DNA of 64,000 nt from Pseudomonadota bacterium (lineage in GTDB: Bacteria > Pseudomonadota > Gammaproteobacteria > Burkholderiales > Rhodocyclaceae). A model generated the notes under the pieces. That model made no database searches. It was not told the DNA's origin and saw only the letters and a list, made by a program, of their open reading frames with translations. The stretch is from positions 62,001 through 126,000 of the forward strand of contig JAFEDJ010000036.1 in the NCBI GenBank assembly GCA_018241685.1, read 5' to 3'. Positions 39,123-49,696 of the stretch are shown piece by piece (within the stretch, counting starts at the first letter, position 1; every line of letters begins with the position of its first letter). Position numbers and translations under genes: made by a program.

Positions 39123-39694
39123 GTGCAACCTCCACCGTATGTAGACGTCGAATGGACGTCCTCGCGACTGGGCTTCAAGGGTGAGAAGGAGCTCGGCGAC
39201 GAGGTCAAGGCGGTGTATTTGATGGAAGCGGGCAGACCAGCAACGGCAGCCAGATCTTCTCGCGACAGATCTATGCAGGCCTCTCGACTCGTTTCGGCAC
39301 CGTCACTGCCGGGCGCCAGTACGCCGGCTCCTACGTGTCTTCTGCGTTGTCAGCAGCGATGGGGGCCGGTTTCTTCGGCTCCTCGGTGGTGGGTTTCCTG
39401 CCTGTGATCGGCGGCATGCCGACGCGCCTCAACAACTCGCTGGTGAACGCGTCCCCCAAGGTCGCCGGCCTCTACGGCCAGCTGACGCTGAGCAGAGGCA
39501 GCGAGAACAACGTGAACATGGTCACCCCGACCGCTGCCGACGCAACGACCGTCACCACCGACAAGGCAGGCCGTGGCGGCGATCTGGCGCTCTACTACAG
39601 AGGCGATCCGCTCAACGCCACGGTGACGGCGTGCGCGGAATCGAACGTCAGCAGGAGCCGTACCATCAAGGTGTCGACAAACCGGTCGATCTGA
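39123..39694 (+). pseudogene. Gram-negative porin fragment
   Basis: SRLGFKGEKELGDEVKAVY, QIFSRQIYAGLSTRFGTVT, AGRQYAGSY and GDLALYYRGDPLNATVTA are typical strands of betaproteobacterial trimeric porins. A frameshift at about 39222 separates the first strand from the rest. Signal peptide and C-terminal strand are missing. Confidence 0.7.
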
Positions 39695-39874
39695 CTGCGG
39701 TATAGCTGTCAATAATGTTCCGGTTCCCAGTGGGTTAGCATCGCCAAGAGGTACTCTCTATACCGTTCTGGAACGGGCATACATAAGCACTCTTGACTGA
39801 CCGGCCGACCATATCTCGGCTTCGGCTCCTGGAGCTATTTGCCGAGCAGTGAATTTGTCATACCCTTGCCCCTG

Positions 39875-40302
39875 ATGAATCGCCTCGATCAATACCTTGA
39901 AGCCGCCCAGCGGGAAAACACTCGCCGGAGCTACGAGTCGGCCTTGCGACACTTCGAGGTCGAATGGGGAGGTTTTTTACCGGCCACCACCGACTCGGTC
40001 TCCCGTTATCTGGCCGACTACGGCGGCAAGCTTGCGTCCAGCACGCTGCGCCATCGATTAGCGGCGCTGTCCCGGTGGCATGCCGATCACGGTTTCGTTG
40101 ATCCGACCAAAGCCCCCTTGATCCGCCAGGTTCTCAAGGGAATCCGTGCGCTCCATCCCAGTCAAGAGAAGCAGGCCAAACCCCTAGAGCTTGACCATTT
40201 GCAGTGTATTGTCGATTCGCTGGACCGAGGGATCGCCCTTGCGCAGGCATCGGGCGATCGACGGGCGCTCCTCCGACATACCCGCGATCGAGCGCTGGTC
40301 CT
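39875..40302 (+). pseudogene. Integrase N-terminal half, interrupted by the Tn3-family transposon
   Basis: LDQYLEAAQRENTRRSYESA and STLRHRLAALSRWHADHGF form the SAM-like domain of a tyrosine recombinase. The frame is cut after RDRALVL where the transposon's left repeat begins. The sequence directly right of the transposon could read on as FGFFG, fitting LVLFGFFG, but similarity ends there. Confidence 0.7.
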
Positions 40303-40340
40303 GGGGTCGTCTCAGAAAACGGAAAATAAAGCACGCTAAG
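40303..40340 (+). repeat. Left terminal inverted repeat of the Tn3-family transposon
   Basis: 38 bp, GGGGTCGTCTCAGAAAACGG at the outer end. It differs from the right copy only at bases 16-17 (AA against TT). Confidence 0.92.
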
Positions 40341-43308
40341 CCGATTGCAGCGGTCGTAGCGGCCTGAACTTGCCCGGGCCGATCTTGGCGCTGCTGCGCC
40401 ACAGGTAATCGCCGGTCAGGTTGATATGCTCCCAGCCCAACGGCGACAGGTACTGCAATAGGTTGTCATCGACGGCCTGGCCGTGGCCGTGGCCGCGCAA
40501 GGCGTTGGCGGCCCGTTCCAGGTAGACCGTGTTCCACAACACGATGGCCGCCGTCACTAGGTTGAGGCCGCTGGCCCGGTAGCGCTGCTGCTCGAAACTG
40601 CGGTCGCGGATTTCGCCCAGGCGGTTGAAGAACACGGCGCGGGCCAGTGCGTTGCGGGCCTCGCCCTTGTTCAGTCCGGCATGTACGCGGCGGCGCAGTT
40701 CCACGCTTTGCAGCCAGTCCAGAATGAACAGCGTGCGCTCGATGCGGCCCAGCTCACGCAGTGCGACGGCAAGACCGTTCTGGCGCGGGTAGCTGCCGAG
40801 CTTGCGGAGCATCAGGGAGGCCGTCACCGTGCCCTGCTTGATCGAGGTGGCCAGCCGCAGGATTTCATCCCAATGGGCGCGGACGTGCTTGATGTTGAGC
40901 GTGCCACCGATCATCGGTTTCAGTCCGTCATAGGCCGCGTCGCCCTTCGGAATGTAGAGCTTGGTATCGCCCAGGTCGCGGATGCGCGGCGCGAAGCGGA
41001 AGCCCAGGAGGTGCATCAGGGCAAAGACGTGATCGGTAAAGCCCGCCGTGTCGGTGTAGTGCTCCTCGATACGCAGGTCGGATTCGTGGTACAGCAGGCC
41101 GTCGAGCACGTAGGTCGAGTCGCGCACGCCGACGTTGACCACCTTGGTGTGGAAAGGCGCGTACTGGTCGGAGATGTGGGTGTAGAACGTTCGCCCTGGG
41201 CTGCTGCCGTACTTCGGGTTGATGTGCCCTGTGCTCTCGGCCTTGCTGCCGGTGCGGAAGTTCTGGCCGTCTGACGATGACGTGGTGCCGTCGCCCCAAT
41301 GCTCGGCGAAGGGATGCCGAAATTGTGCGTTGACCAGCTCGGCCAGCGCCGCCCCGTAGGTCTCGTCACGGATATGCCAGGCTTGCAGCCAAGCCAGCTT
41401 GGCGTAGGTTGTACCGGGACACGACTCGGCCATCTTGGTCAGACCCAGATTGATCGCGTCGGCCAGAATCGTGGTCAGCAGCAGGTTCTTGTCCTTGGCC
41501 AAGTCGCCAGACTTCAGGTGCGCGAAGTGCCGGGTGAAGCCCGTCCACTCGTCTACTTCCAGCAGCAGTTCGGTGATCTTGACGTGTGGCAGGATCATCG
41601 CCGTCTGGTCGATCAGCGCCTGTGCGGTATCTGGCACCGCAGCATCGAGCGGCGTGATCTTCAGGCCAGACTCGGTGATGATGGCGTCCGGCAGCTCATT
41701 CGCCAGCGCCATACGGTTGACGGTGGCGAGCTGCGTTTCCAGCAGCGTCAGGCGGTCGTGCAGGTACTGGTCGCAGTCGGTGGCCACGGCCAGCGGCAAC
41801 TCGCTGGCCTGCTTGAGGCTGGCGAATTTCGCGGGTGGCACCAGGTAGTCCTCGAAATCCTTGAACTGTCGCGATCCCTGCACCCAGATGTCGCCGGAGC
41901 GTAGCGCGTTTTTCATCTCCGACAGAGCACACAGTTCATAGTAGCGCCGGTCGATGCCGGTATCGGTCATCACCAGCTTCTGCCAGCGTGGCTTGATGAA
42001 GTCGGTTGGCGCGTCGGCGGGCACCTTGCGGGCGTTGTCGCTGTTCATGCCGCGCAGCACCTCGATGGCCTCCAGCACATCCTTGGCGGCGGGCGCGGCC
42101 CGCAGCTTGAGCACGTCGAGGAATTCCGGCGCGTAACGGCGCAGCGTGGCGTAGCTCTCGCCGATGCGGTGCAGGAAATCGAAGTCCTCTGGCTGTGCGA
42201 GCTTCTGCGCCTCGGTGACGCTCTCGGCGAAGGCGTCCCAGGACATGACGGCCTCGATGGCAGCAAACGGATCGCGGCCCGCCTGCTTGGCTTCGATCAG
42301 CGCCTGGCCGATGCGGCCGAACAGGCGTACCTTGGCATTGATCGCCTTGCCGGATGCCTGGAACTGCTGCTGATGCTTGTTCTTGGCGGCGTTGAACAGC
42401 TTGCCCAGAATGCGGTCGTGCAGGTCGATGATTTCGTCGGTGACGGTGGCCATGCCCTCGATGGCGAGCGCCACCAAGGTGGCGTAGCGGCGTTGTGGCT
42501 CGAACTTGGCCAGGTCGGCAGGCGTCATCTGGCCACCTTCGCGGGCGATCTTCAGCAAGCGGTTCTGGTGCACCAGCCGTTCGATGCCGGAAGGCAGTTC
42601 GAGCGTCTGCCACGCCTTGAGGCGTTCGATGTGTTCGAGCATGTGCCGCGAATTCGGCTTGGCCGGTGACTGGCGCAGCCAGGCCAGCCAAGTCGTCTTG
42701 CCGTTGTCACGGCGCTTGAGCAGATCGTCGAGGCGGCGACGATGCGCGCCCGACAGCGGTTCGGCCAGGGCGTCGTAGATGCGGCGGTTGGCGCGGGTGA
42801 TGGCCTCTGCGGTCGCCCGCTCGACGGCGTTAATGGCGGGAAGAATGACCGACTGCCGCCGCAAATGTTCGATCAAGGCGCTGGCCAGCACGATACCCTT
42901 GTCGGTCTGCATGGCCAGCTCGGTCAGCAACTGGACGGCTTGCCGGTAGTGGCTCATCGTGAACGGCTGGAAACCAAACACCGTTTGCATCTCGACCAGG
43001 TGCTCGCGCCGGGTCTGCTCCCGCTGCCCGTACTCGTCCCAGCTTTCGACGCCGACCTTGAGCTGGCGCGCGACCAGGTTCAACAAGGGTGGGAAAGGCG
43101 GCTCATCGACGCCGAGGATGACGCCGGGAAAGCGCAGGTAGCAGAGCTGCACGGCGAAGCCCAGGCGGTTGGCCGGGCCGCGCCGCTGCCGGATGATCGA
43201 GAGGTCGGTATCGCTGAATGTGTACTGCCGGATCAGGTCGTCCTTGGTGTCCGGCAACGCCAGCAGGTTTTCCCGCTCGGCGGCGGACAAAATGGAACGA
43301 CGAGGCAT
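40336..43308 (-). CDS. tnpA: Tn3-family transposase
   Basis: 990-aa transposase of normal length for the family. N-terminal [14 protein letters not shown] and [15 protein letters not shown] bind the repeats; the DDE core includes [31 protein letters not shown] and [13 protein letters not shown]. It starts 2 bases after the tnpR stop and ends inside the left repeat. Appears intact, so the transposon is probably active. Confidence 0.95.
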   Translation of the reverse strand: MPRRSILSAAERENLLALPDTKDDLIRQYTFSDTDLSIIRQRRGPANRLGFAVQLCYLRFPGVILGVDEPPFPPLLNLVARQLKVGVESWDEYGQREQTRREHLVEMQTVFGFQPFTMSHYRQAVQLLTELAMQTDKGIVLASALIEHLRRQSVILPAINAVERATAEAITRANRRIYDALAEPLSGAHRRRLDDLLKRRDNGKTTWLAWLRQSPAKPNSRHMLEHIERLKAWQTLELPSGIERLVHQNRLLKIAREGGQMTPADLAKFEPQRRYATLVALAIEGMATVTDEIIDLHDRILGKLFNAAKNKHQQQFQASGKAINAKVRLFGRIGQALIEAKQAGRDPFAAIEAVMSWDAFAESVTEAQKLAQPEDFDFLHRIGESYATLRRYAPEFLDVLKLRAAPAAKDVLEAIEVLRGMNSDNARKVPADAPTDFIKPRWQKLVMTDTGIDRRYYELCALSEMKNALRSGDIWVQGSRQFKDFEDYLVPPAKFASLKQASELPLAVATDCDQYLHDRLTLLETQLATVNRMALANELPDAIITESGLKITPLDAAVPDTAQALIDQTAMILPHVKITELLLEVDEWTGFTRHFAHLKSGDLAKDKNLLLTTILADAINLGLTKMAESCPGTTYAKLAWLQAWHIRDETYGAALAELVNAQFRHPFAEHWGDGTTSSSDGQNFRTGSKAESTGHINPKYGSSPGRTFYTHISDQYAPFHTKVVNVGVRDSTYVLDGLLYHESDLRIEEHYTDTAGFTDHVFALMHLLGFRFAPRIRDLGDTKLYIPKGDAAYDGLKPMIGGTLNIKHVRAHWDEILRLATSIKQGTVTASLMLRKLGSYPRQNGLAVALRELGRIERTLFILDWLQSVELRRRVHAGLNKGEARNALARAVFFNRLGEIRDRSFEQQRYRASGLNLVTAAIVLWNTVYLERAANALRGHGHGQAVDDNLLQYLSPLGWEHINLTGDYLWRSSAKIGPGKFRPLRPLQSA

Positions 43309-43310
43309 AG

Positions 43311-43868
43311 CTATCCAGTTTTCAAGTATTGATACAAGGTTTCGCGGCTGATGCCATAGTCGCGGGCGACCGTCGCTTTTTGCTCCCCGTCAGCAATGCG
43401 ACGCTTCAGCTCGACAATTTGCGGTTCGCTCAAGGACTTTTTCCGTCCTCGATACGCACCGCGTTGCTTGGCCAGCGCAATGCCTTCACGTTGCCGCTCT
43501 CGAATCAAGGCACGCTCGAACTCGGCAAACGCGCCCATCACCGACAGCATGAGATTCGCCATTGGCGAGTCTTCGCCGGTGAAGGTCAGACTTTCCTTGA
43601 CGAACTCAATGCGCACCCCGCGTTTGGTCAGTTTTTGCACCAGGCGGCGCAAGTCATCCAGATTGCGTGCCAGCCGATCCATGCTATGCACAACAACCGT
43701 GTCACCATCGCGCACAAACGACAGCAAGGCATCGAGTTCTGGCCGCTGCGTGTCCTTGCCCGATGCCTTGTCGGTGAACACCTTGTCCACCTGGACTTGT
43801 TCAAGTTGTCGTTCCGGGTTCTGGTCGAAGCTGCTGACCCGGACATAGCCGATACGTTGACCTTTCAA
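43311..43868 (-). CDS. tnpR: Tn3-type resolvase (serine recombinase)
   Basis: 185 aa from the TTG at 43868, which has GGAGG just upstream; this matches the usual resolvase length better than the longer frame to 43928. [12 protein letters not shown] holds the catalytic Ser, DRLARN follows, and the C-terminal helix-turn-helix is [18 protein letters not shown]. Resolves cointegrates at the adjacent res site. Confidence 0.92.
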   Translation of the reverse strand: MKGQRIGYVRVSSFDQNPERQLEQVQVDKVFTDKASGKDTQRPELDALLSFVRDGDTVVVHSMDRLARNLDDLRRLVQKLTKRGVRIEFVKESLTFTGEDSPMANLMLSVMGAFAEFERALIRERQREGIALAKQRGAYRGRKKSLSEPQIVELKRRIADGEQKATVARDYGISRETLYQYLKTG

Positions 43869-43879
43869 GACGCCTCCGA

Positions 43880-44005
43880 GACTGAATGTGTCAGGAAAGA
43901 ATCTATGACGTTTTGCGGCATGTGTCAATAAATTGAAAACCTAAGCCTATTCTGACGCTGCGCGTGTGGAGTGCCTGACATCAGGATAGGGTATGCTGCA
44001 ATCTG
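43880..44005. other. Probable res site of the transposon
   Basis: Intergenic stretch upstream of tnpR with several TGTCA / TGACA half-sites (TGTCAGG near 43890, TGTCAATAAATTGA near 43921, CTGACATCAGG near 43976). Position and content fit a three-subsite resolution site that also carries the tnpRA promoter. Confidence 0.5.
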
Positions 44006-44010
44006 ACATC

Positions 44011-44445
44011 TCAACGCTTAAATGCGAGTAACAGAACGCCACCAGCCACCATCGCGATACCAGACCACTCCCGGAGCGACGGACGTTCGCCCAAAAATGT
44101 GAACGCGAACACCGCCACCAGTACGAGACTGAGTTTGTCTACCGGCGCGACCTTGGATGCATCGCCGATCTTGAGCGCACGGAAGTAGCACACCCACGAC
44201 GCGCCTGTAGCCAAGCCGGACAGTCCGAGGAAAGCCCATGTCTTGGGTGACAACTCCAAGGGGTTGGCCCATTTTCCCGTGTAGGCGACAAACGCCGACA
44301 GGACGACGATGATGATTGCCGTTCGGATTAAGGTGGCCAGATCGGAATCAACTCCCTGAATGCCAACCTTGGCAAAAATGGCCGTGAGCGCCGCAAAGAC
44401 AGCGGACAGCAGCGCCCAATAAAACCACCCCATTGAAGTCACCAT
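44011..44445 (-). CDS. EamA/DMT-superfamily small transporter
   Basis: 144-aa protein with about five helices. A start MGWFYWALLSAVFAALTAIF and a C-terminal GERPSLREWSGIAMVAGGV match single-domain EamA proteins. ATG 44445 with GAGAGGGG upstream is preferred over a TTG at 44460. Cargo gene; substrate unknown. Confidence 0.82.
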   Translation of the reverse strand: MVTSMGWFYWALLSAVFAALTAIFAKVGIQGVDSDLATLIRTAIIIVVLSAFVAYTGKWANPLELSPKTWAFLGLSGLATGASWVCYFRALKIGDASKVAPVDKLSLVLVAVFAFTFLGERPSLREWSGIAMVAGGVLLLAFKR

Positions 44446-44471
44446 TTTTCCCCTCTCCAAGGTTTCAGTCG

Positions 44472-45824
44472 TTATCTCATGGGAACGATAACAGTAGCGA
44501 TTAAGCCGGTTTGCTGAGCCTCGTCTGCGAAGTCGAGGCGAATTTCGGCACCGATGCGATGAGTAATCGTTTGAACAATGGAAAGCCCCAAGCCAGAGCC
44601 AATCTGCTCACTGCCTAGCGTGCGGTAGAAGGGATCAAAAACTCTGTCCCGCTCGGCCAATGGAATACCTGGCCCGTTGTCCTGGATGCGCAGCTTGGCT
44701 TTCCCGTCCGACACATCCACCGAAAGATCAACCTGCCCGCCCTCCGGCGTGTAGCGGATGGCGTTATCGACCAAGTTCTTGACCACGGCGATCATCTCCA
44801 ACTCGCTCACCCACACTTCTGCGTCCTGCGTGCCTTCGACACCGATGTCAATGTGCTTGGCCTCGGCCAGCGGCATGAGATCTTCCAATACGCGGCGATA
44901 GACGCTCTGCACCGATACCGGCGACTGTGGCAAGCCGGTAGCCGACTGCGCCTTGGCCAAAATCAGAAGTTGATCCAACAGACTTCTGCCGCGCTCGATC
45001 CCTTGGCGCAGCACTGTCAGTCGTTCGCGTGCCAAACAGGACATTTCTGCGTCTGCCAGCCGCTCTGCTTGCAGCGACAGAGCCGTTAACGGCGAACGCA
45101 GTTCGTGCGCTGCATCCGCCACAAAGCGGCGCTGAGATTCCATCGACTGACCTACACGGGCGAGCAGGCGATTGATGGCTACAGCAAACGGACGCACCTC
45201 GACCGGAAGGTGGCTGTCTTCGACGGGGTGCAGTTCCTGCTCTGCGCGCAGGTCAATCTCCTTGGAGAGCGCGGCAATGGGCCGGAACATCTTGCGCACC
45301 AGGTCGGCGACGATCAACAGCAGCACCGGCATGAGAATCAGGAAAGGCATCACCGTACGTAGTGCCCCGTCGCGGGCGATTTCATTGCGGAAACCGGATT
45401 CTTGTGCCACGGCGATGCGCTCGCCAGCAGCCGTGGTCTTGACCAGCACGCGGAAGGTTTCGCCGCCGACCTCAAGCGTGTGTAGTCCGTCGGACAGTGT
45501 GGCCGGAAGCGGGAGTGTTCCTCCTGCATCCACGCCTACCGCAGAGAGACTGTCCTCCCCCAAGCGCTGGACGATCACGCGCGATTCCTCATCGGCGTCC
45601 TTGGGACGGGTATCGGTGGTTGGCGCGGCCGGTGACAGGCGCTGACGGTCCATGAGCTGCGCCACTTGACGTAGCACATCGTCCTGTAGTTCGTGGGCTT
45701 CATCGAAGGCGGACAGGAACGAGAAGACACCCGCCACGATGGCCACCACGAGAATGGCCAGCGACAGGGTGAATGACAGCTTGAGCTGAACCGACTCGTT
45801 CAAGCGCCTTTTGAGACCATCCAT
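44472..45824 (-). CDS. Sensor histidine kinase (QseC/PmrB-like)
   Basis: 450-aa kinase: N-terminal helix, periplasmic loop of about 120 residues, second helix (LILMPVLLLIVADLV), HAMP, HisKA box FVADAAHELRSPLTAL, N box VKNLVDNAIRYTPEGG, DNGPGIP and GSGLGLSIV. Its start overlaps the response regulator gene by 25 bases. It probably senses envelope, metal or cationic stress for the transposon cargo. Confidence 0.92.
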   Translation of the reverse strand: MDGLKRRLNESVQLKLSFTLSLAILVVAIVAGVFSFLSAFDEAHELQDDVLRQVAQLMDRQRLSPAAPTTDTRPKDADEESRVIVQRLGEDSLSAVGVDAGGTLPLPATLSDGLHTLEVGGETFRVLVKTTAAGERIAVAQESGFRNEIARDGALRTVMPFLILMPVLLLIVADLVRKMFRPIAALSKEIDLRAEQELHPVEDSHLPVEVRPFAVAINRLLARVGQSMESQRRFVADAAHELRSPLTALSLQAERLADAEMSCLARERLTVLRQGIERGRSLLDQLLILAKAQSATGLPQSPVSVQSVYRRVLEDLMPLAEAKHIDIGVEGTQDAEVWVSELEMIAVVKNLVDNAIRYTPEGGQVDLSVDVSDGKAKLRIQDNGPGIPLAERDRVFDPFYRTLGSEQIGSGLGLSIVQTITHRIGAEIRLDFADEAQQTGLIATVIVPMR

Positions 45825-46465
45825 CCGACCCCCCTGACGTTCTTGATGATCTCGCTGCCCAGTTTGCGCCGTAAGGCATGGATCAGATATTCGACGGCAT
45901 TGCTCTCAACCTCTTCCCCCCACCCATAGATGCGATCCTCCAGTGCGCTGCGCGAGAGAATGGCCCCTGGTCGCACCAGCAGGGCTTGCAGCAGCGAGAA
46001 TTCGCGGTTGGACAGTTGTAAAGCGGAACCGCCGTTGACGCAGGCCTCTTTGGTGGCCGGGTCGAGCGATAGCACCCCATTGCTGAGTACAGGTGTTGCC
46101 GTGCCACCCTTGCGCCTCAGAACGGCGCGCATCCGGGCCAGCAGCTCTGCCATCTGAAAGGGCTTGGATACGTAATCGTCGGCCCCGCCGTCCAAACCAC
46201 GTAGGCGATCATCCAAGCCGTCTCGCGCTGTGATGATGAGCAGGGGGACGGGGTTATCCTTGGCGCGGAGGCTGGCCAGCACCTCAAACCCATCCTTGCC
46301 GGGCAGTCCCAGGTCGAGCAGCACCAGATCGTAGTGCTGACAGCTCAGCGTCGTAAGCGCCGTCTGTCCGTCCTTTACCCAATCGGCGGCGTAGGACGCA
46401 TCCTTCAATGCGCCTTGGATCGCGTCACCGATCATGGGATCGTCTTCAACCAGCAATACCCGCAT
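45800..46465 (-). CDS. OmpR-family response regulator (QseB/PmrA-like)
   Basis: 221 aa. Receiver with MRVLLVEDD, phospho-acceptor in DLVLLDLGLPGKDGF and the TARD switch; C-terminal winged helix VEYLIHALRRKLG. ATG 46465 has GGAGGGGG just upstream. Likely activates the cargo operon. Confidence 0.92.
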   Translation of the reverse strand: MRVLLVEDDPMIGDAIQGALKDASYAADWVKDGQTALTTLSCQHYDLVLLDLGLPGKDGFEVLASLRAKDNPVPLLIITARDGLDDRLRGLDGGADDYVSKPFQMAELLARMRAVLRRKGGTATPVLSNGVLSLDPATKEACVNGGSALQLSNREFSLLQALLVRPGAILSRSALEDRIYGWGEEVESNAVEYLIHALRRKLGSEIIKNVRGVGWMVSKGA

Positions 46466-46487
46466 TCCCCCTCCGTTCAATCAGTGT

Positions 46488-47246
46488 TCAATGTGCCGTC
46501 CTGGCCGCCCGCTGCCTGAAGAACAGGATAGCCGTCAGCATGAAGGCTAACAGCGTGGCAGACGCCGAATAGCGACTCAGCGCCAGACCGCCAGCGCTCA
46601 GCGGCTTGTCAAGAAAGTCGCCGACCACGGCACCCAGCGGGCGAGTCAGAATGAAGGCCGCCCAGAACAGCAGCGTGCGGGACACGCTCGTCCAGTAGTA
46701 GGCCGCCACGACCAGCGCGAGCAACCCGCCGAACACGACGGCCGCGCCCGTGTAACCCAGGCCCGCCGTATCAGCCGTCCAGTCGCCCAGCGCTGTGCCC
46801 AACGTCTGGGAGAACATGATCGTCAACCAGTAAAAGGCTTCCGCCTTGGGTGAGCTGACCGTGCTCACCGACACAGAGCCAAGGGTGCGATACCAGACGA
46901 ACAGCGAGCCGAGCAGCAGGGCTAGCAGCAAGCTCGAACCACCAGCGTACCCGATCCCGAGCGAACGATCCGCAAAATCGGCGAGTGTCGTGCCGACCGT
47001 GGTGGTGGCGATGATGGTCGTCCAGTACAAGAATGGATGGAAGCCTTTTGCTTTGACCTGTGCGATCACGGCGGCTAAGAAGATCACCGCGAAAATGCCC
47101 GTACCGACCAGATATCCCAAGTTCATGGACATCGAGACGGCATCACCGCCGGTTTCGCCGAGCGTGGTGGCGGCAATCTTGATGAGCCAGAAGCCCAGTG
47201 TGACTTCGGGCACCTTGGCCAAAGCGTGTTCAGTGGATGTTTTCAT
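46488..47246 (-). CDS. COG4705-type membrane protein (copy A)
   Basis: 252-aa protein with about eight helices and internal duplication: KVPEVTLGFWLIKIAATTLG, WTTIIATTTVGTTLADF, YWLTIMFSQTLGTALGDW, FILTRPLGAVVGDFLDKP. The repeated T-x-G-x2-x-G/A-D pattern is typical of the family. Function unknown. It is paralogous to the gene at 47745; both flank a lipoprotein. Confidence 0.82.
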   Translation of the reverse strand: MKTSTEHALAKVPEVTLGFWLIKIAATTLGETGGDAVSMSMNLGYLVGTGIFAVIFLAAVIAQVKAKGFHPFLYWTTIIATTTVGTTLADFADRSLGIGYAGGSSLLLALLLGSLFVWYRTLGSVSVSTVSSPKAEAFYWLTIMFSQTLGTALGDWTADTAGLGYTGAAVVFGGLLALVVAAYYWTSVSRTLLFWAAFILTRPLGAVVGDFLDKPLSAGGLALSRYSASATLLAFMLTAILFFRQRAARTAH

Positions 47247-47262
47247 GGGGCTCGCTCACAGA

Positions 47263-47715
47263 TCAGGCTTTGCCTTCGAGGGAGTCGAAGGTTTTCAGCA
47301 GGGCGGCCATCGCCGCCTTGCAGTCGGCCTGGCTTGGCGTGTCGGCGCGCAGCGCCGACAGCGACTTATCGATGGACTTATCGAGCACATGCCAGTCATC
47401 GGCGGCGCGTGGTTTCATCCCTGCTTCGGCTGAGTCCCATGCGACCTCCAAATCCTTGATGCGGGCTTTGGCAGAAGGCAAGTCGCCTTTGTCCACGATG
47501 ATGGCGACATCGGTGGCGATGCTGTGGAACGCCGACAGATCACCCAGCTTGGAAGCGGCTTTGCCCTGTATTGGGGTGGCAGTCTGTGCCGTAGCGGCAG
47601 ATGCTGCGCTTGCGCTGTTCTGATCAGCGGGCTTCGAGCAACCGGCCGCCAGAGCCAGGAATACGGCCGCTGACGCGGCGACGATAGGGCGAGCGATTGA
47701 ATGCTGATTGGTCAT
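47263..47715 (-). CDS. Hypothetical lipoprotein
   Basis: 150 aa with a lipobox (LALAAGC, Cys 26) and a helical mature part containing [20 protein letters not shown]. Probably a periplasmic outer-leaflet lipoprotein. Placed between two COG4705 genes, so possibly their partner; I know no function. Confidence 0.78.
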   Translation of the reverse strand: MTNQHSIARPIVAASAAVFLALAAGCSKPADQNSASAASAATAQTATPIQGKAASKLGDLSAFHSIATDVAIIVDKGDLPSAKARIKDLEVAWDSAEAGMKPRAADDWHVLDKSIDKSLSALRADTPSQADCKAAMAALLKTFDSLEGKA

Positions 47716-47744
47716 ATTTTTCTCCTTGTGTAGTGGGAAACAGG

Positions 47745-48527
47745 TTATTCAGCGAGCTGGGCAGAGCGGTTTCCGTTCATGCCGATCTGCGCGACGGCCA
47801 CCAGCATGACGATCACCGAGAGGAACAAGGCACTCGTCCACATGGCACCCATGCCAAGGCCGCCATAGGTCTTGGCCTGTGTCAGCAAGTCGCCGAGCGC
47901 GGCCCCGAAGGGGCGGGTCAGGATGTAGCCGATCCAGAAGGTCAGCACGGCGTTGCCGCCCATTCGCCAGGCAGCGTAGGTGACGCTGATCAGCGCCCCG
48001 AACGCCACCGCGCCCCAGGTAAAGCCAAGGCCCAATGCCTCGGTCGCCAAATCGCCAGCAGCAGTGCCCAGCGCAAACGTGCAGAGGATGGCAGCCCAAT
48101 AGAACAGCTCCCGTTTGCGCGTCACGATGTCGTGGATGGACAGGGTGCGCTCGACCCGATACCAGACGAAGAAGATCGCGGCGAGCGCCACGGCGAACGC
48201 CGAGGTGCTGATGTACAGACTGACGCCGAGGCCATCGGTCAGCAGATCGGTAATCTGGGTGCCGACCACGCTGACCAATACGACCGTCAGCCAGTAAATC
48301 CAAGGGGTATAGCGCCGGGTACGCAATTGCATGAACAAAGCGGCAGCCAACAGAGCCGCCATGATGGTTCGAGTCACGCCCTGGCCCAAGCCTGCGTTGA
48401 CCGCCAGAAAATCGGCTCCTGTCTCGCCCACCGTGGTGGACATTATCTTGATGATCCAGAAGGAAAGAGCGACCTCCGGAACTTTGTTGAGCCAATTGGA
48501 GGTGGCGGGTTTGTTTGAATTGTTCAT
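47745..48527 (-). CDS. COG4705-type membrane protein (copy B)
   Basis: 260 aa from ATG 48527; starts [20 protein letters not shown] and repeats [52 protein letters not shown]. Same architecture as copy A with clear sequence similarity. Eight helices expected. Confidence 0.82.
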   Translation of the reverse strand: MNNSNKPATSNWLNKVPEVALSFWIIKIMSTTVGETGADFLAVNAGLGQGVTRTIMAALLAAALFMQLRTRRYTPWIYWLTVVLVSVVGTQITDLLTDGLGVSLYISTSAFAVALAAIFFVWYRVERTLSIHDIVTRKRELFYWAAILCTFALGTAAGDLATEALGLGFTWGAVAFGALISVTYAAWRMGGNAVLTFWIGYILTRPFGAALGDLLTQAKTYGGLGMGAMWTSALFLSVIVMLVAVAQIGMNGNRSAQLAE

Positions 48528-48600
48528 GTTGTTTCCAGCCTTGGTTAATGAGGTTTGTGGCAAGTCTGACCGGCCAAACTTAGCTCAGTCATAGGCGACC

Positions 48601-49197
48601 TCACTTGCATACCCATCCCAACGCTATGAACTTGTCGAAAATGATGCGGTGAATACGGGTGGCGAGGCTGTAGGTGGGCGGCAGGTAAAAGCGCACCTCA
48701 CGGAATGCCAGCCAGGCGCTCAACGCGGCAACCAGTGCCGCTCCGAGCATGTCGAGCGGAAAGTGAACGCCAAGATAAATGCGCGCCCATGCAACAGGCA
48801 GTCCCAGAACGGCCAGCGTCATTCCGGCTAGGCGCGGTCTGCGGTGCATCAGGAAACTGAAAGCGACGGCCCACAGTAGCGTTAGGTGGTCGCTCGGAAA
48901 TGACGAGTCGGCGGCATGGGGCATGAAGGTATGACCCAAACCGATCATGAAGGGTCGAGGATGCGGCCAGATCAACCCGATGATCTGATTGATGAGCAAG
49001 CCTGCCAGGCCGGAGGCAGTCGCTTCAAGTAAAACTTTACGGGTGTGCTCGCTGCCACGCAGCCAGCCGATCCCGATCAGCGCAGGGACTACCCAAATAG
49101 CGTACTCGGCGAAAAATGTGGCTACAGCGAGCAGCAATGCATGCGGATGCTCCGGTGCATTTAGCCAAAGAAATAGCGCGTGGTTAAAGTCTTCCAT
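48601..49197 (-). CDS. PAP2-family phosphatase (undecaprenyl-diphosphatase-like)
   Basis: 198-aa membrane phosphatase with the three PAP2 motifs: WPHPRPF, SFPSDH and RIYLGVHFPLDMLG. Such enzymes (BcrC type) recycle the cell-wall lipid carrier and can give bacitracin or metal tolerance. Cargo of the Tn3-family element. Confidence 0.88.
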   Translation of the reverse strand: MEDFNHALFLWLNAPEHPHALLLAVATFFAEYAIWVVPALIGIGWLRGSEHTRKVLLEATASGLAGLLINQIIGLIWPHPRPFMIGLGHTFMPHAADSSFPSDHLTLLWAVAFSFLMHRRPRLAGMTLAVLGLPVAWARIYLGVHFPLDMLGAALVAALSAWLAFREVRFYLPPTYSLATRIHRIIFDKFIALGWVCK

Positions 49198-49252
49198 GTT
49201 GTCTCCGTGGCCGAGTCACTCCTTGGAATGACCCGGCCATGTTGGCTTGCAA

Positions 49253-49588
49253 TTAGTCTTGTTTGTCGTGATCGTCATCGCGATCCGCTTTGTCTTCGGC
49301 GGAAGAAATGACCGTGCCCTTGTCGGCATCAACCTTGACATCAAAGACCTTGGCCCCGCTGACGACTTCCACGTCATAGACCCACCCTTGCTTCGAGTTT
49401 TCATACTCGGCGCGTGCCGCCTTGCCATTGGCGTGCTGTTCGGCCACGGTGACGGCTTGGGCAAGTGGAATCTTGGCCTTGGCAATGGCCATGGCGTCGT
49501 TTTCGATGCTGCCGGTAGCTGCATAGGCAACGCTGCCCGCAGCGGCAATGGCGACGGCCAGAAGGGAAAATTTGCTGTAACGATTCAT
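49253..49588 (-). CDS. PepSY-domain periplasmic protein
   Basis: 111 aa with a signal peptide (cleavage likely after VAYA) and a PepSY fold: AIAKAKIPLAQAVTVAEQ and WVYDVEVVSGAKVFDVKVDA. A C-terminal DRDDDHD tail could bind metal. First gene of the cargo operon on the minus strand. Confidence 0.85.
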   Translation of the reverse strand: MNRYSKFSLLAVAIAAAGSVAYAATGSIENDAMAIAKAKIPLAQAVTVAEQHANGKAARAEYENSKQGWVYDVEVVSGAKVFDVKVDADKGTVISSAEDKADRDDDHDKQD

Positions 49589-49648
49589 AGTGCTTCTCCA
49601 AATAAACGCAGGAATTTGCGCAATGGAGAGACTACGGAAGCAGACTTA

Positions 49649-49674
49649 GCTGGTACTGAGCTACAAGAACCAGC
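49649..49674. promoter_or_regulatory. Inverted repeat upstream of the cargo operon
   Basis: GCTGGT / ACCAGC with a 14-base spacer lies between the PepSY gene and the right terminal repeat. Candidate site for the cargo response regulator. Confidence 0.3.
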
Positions 49675-49696
49675 ATCACTAATGGAGCGAAAGCGC

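Noticed and set aside
40336..43308. Large antisense ORFs within tnpA
   Set aside because: Typical shadows of a GC-rich transposase gene, without start signals.
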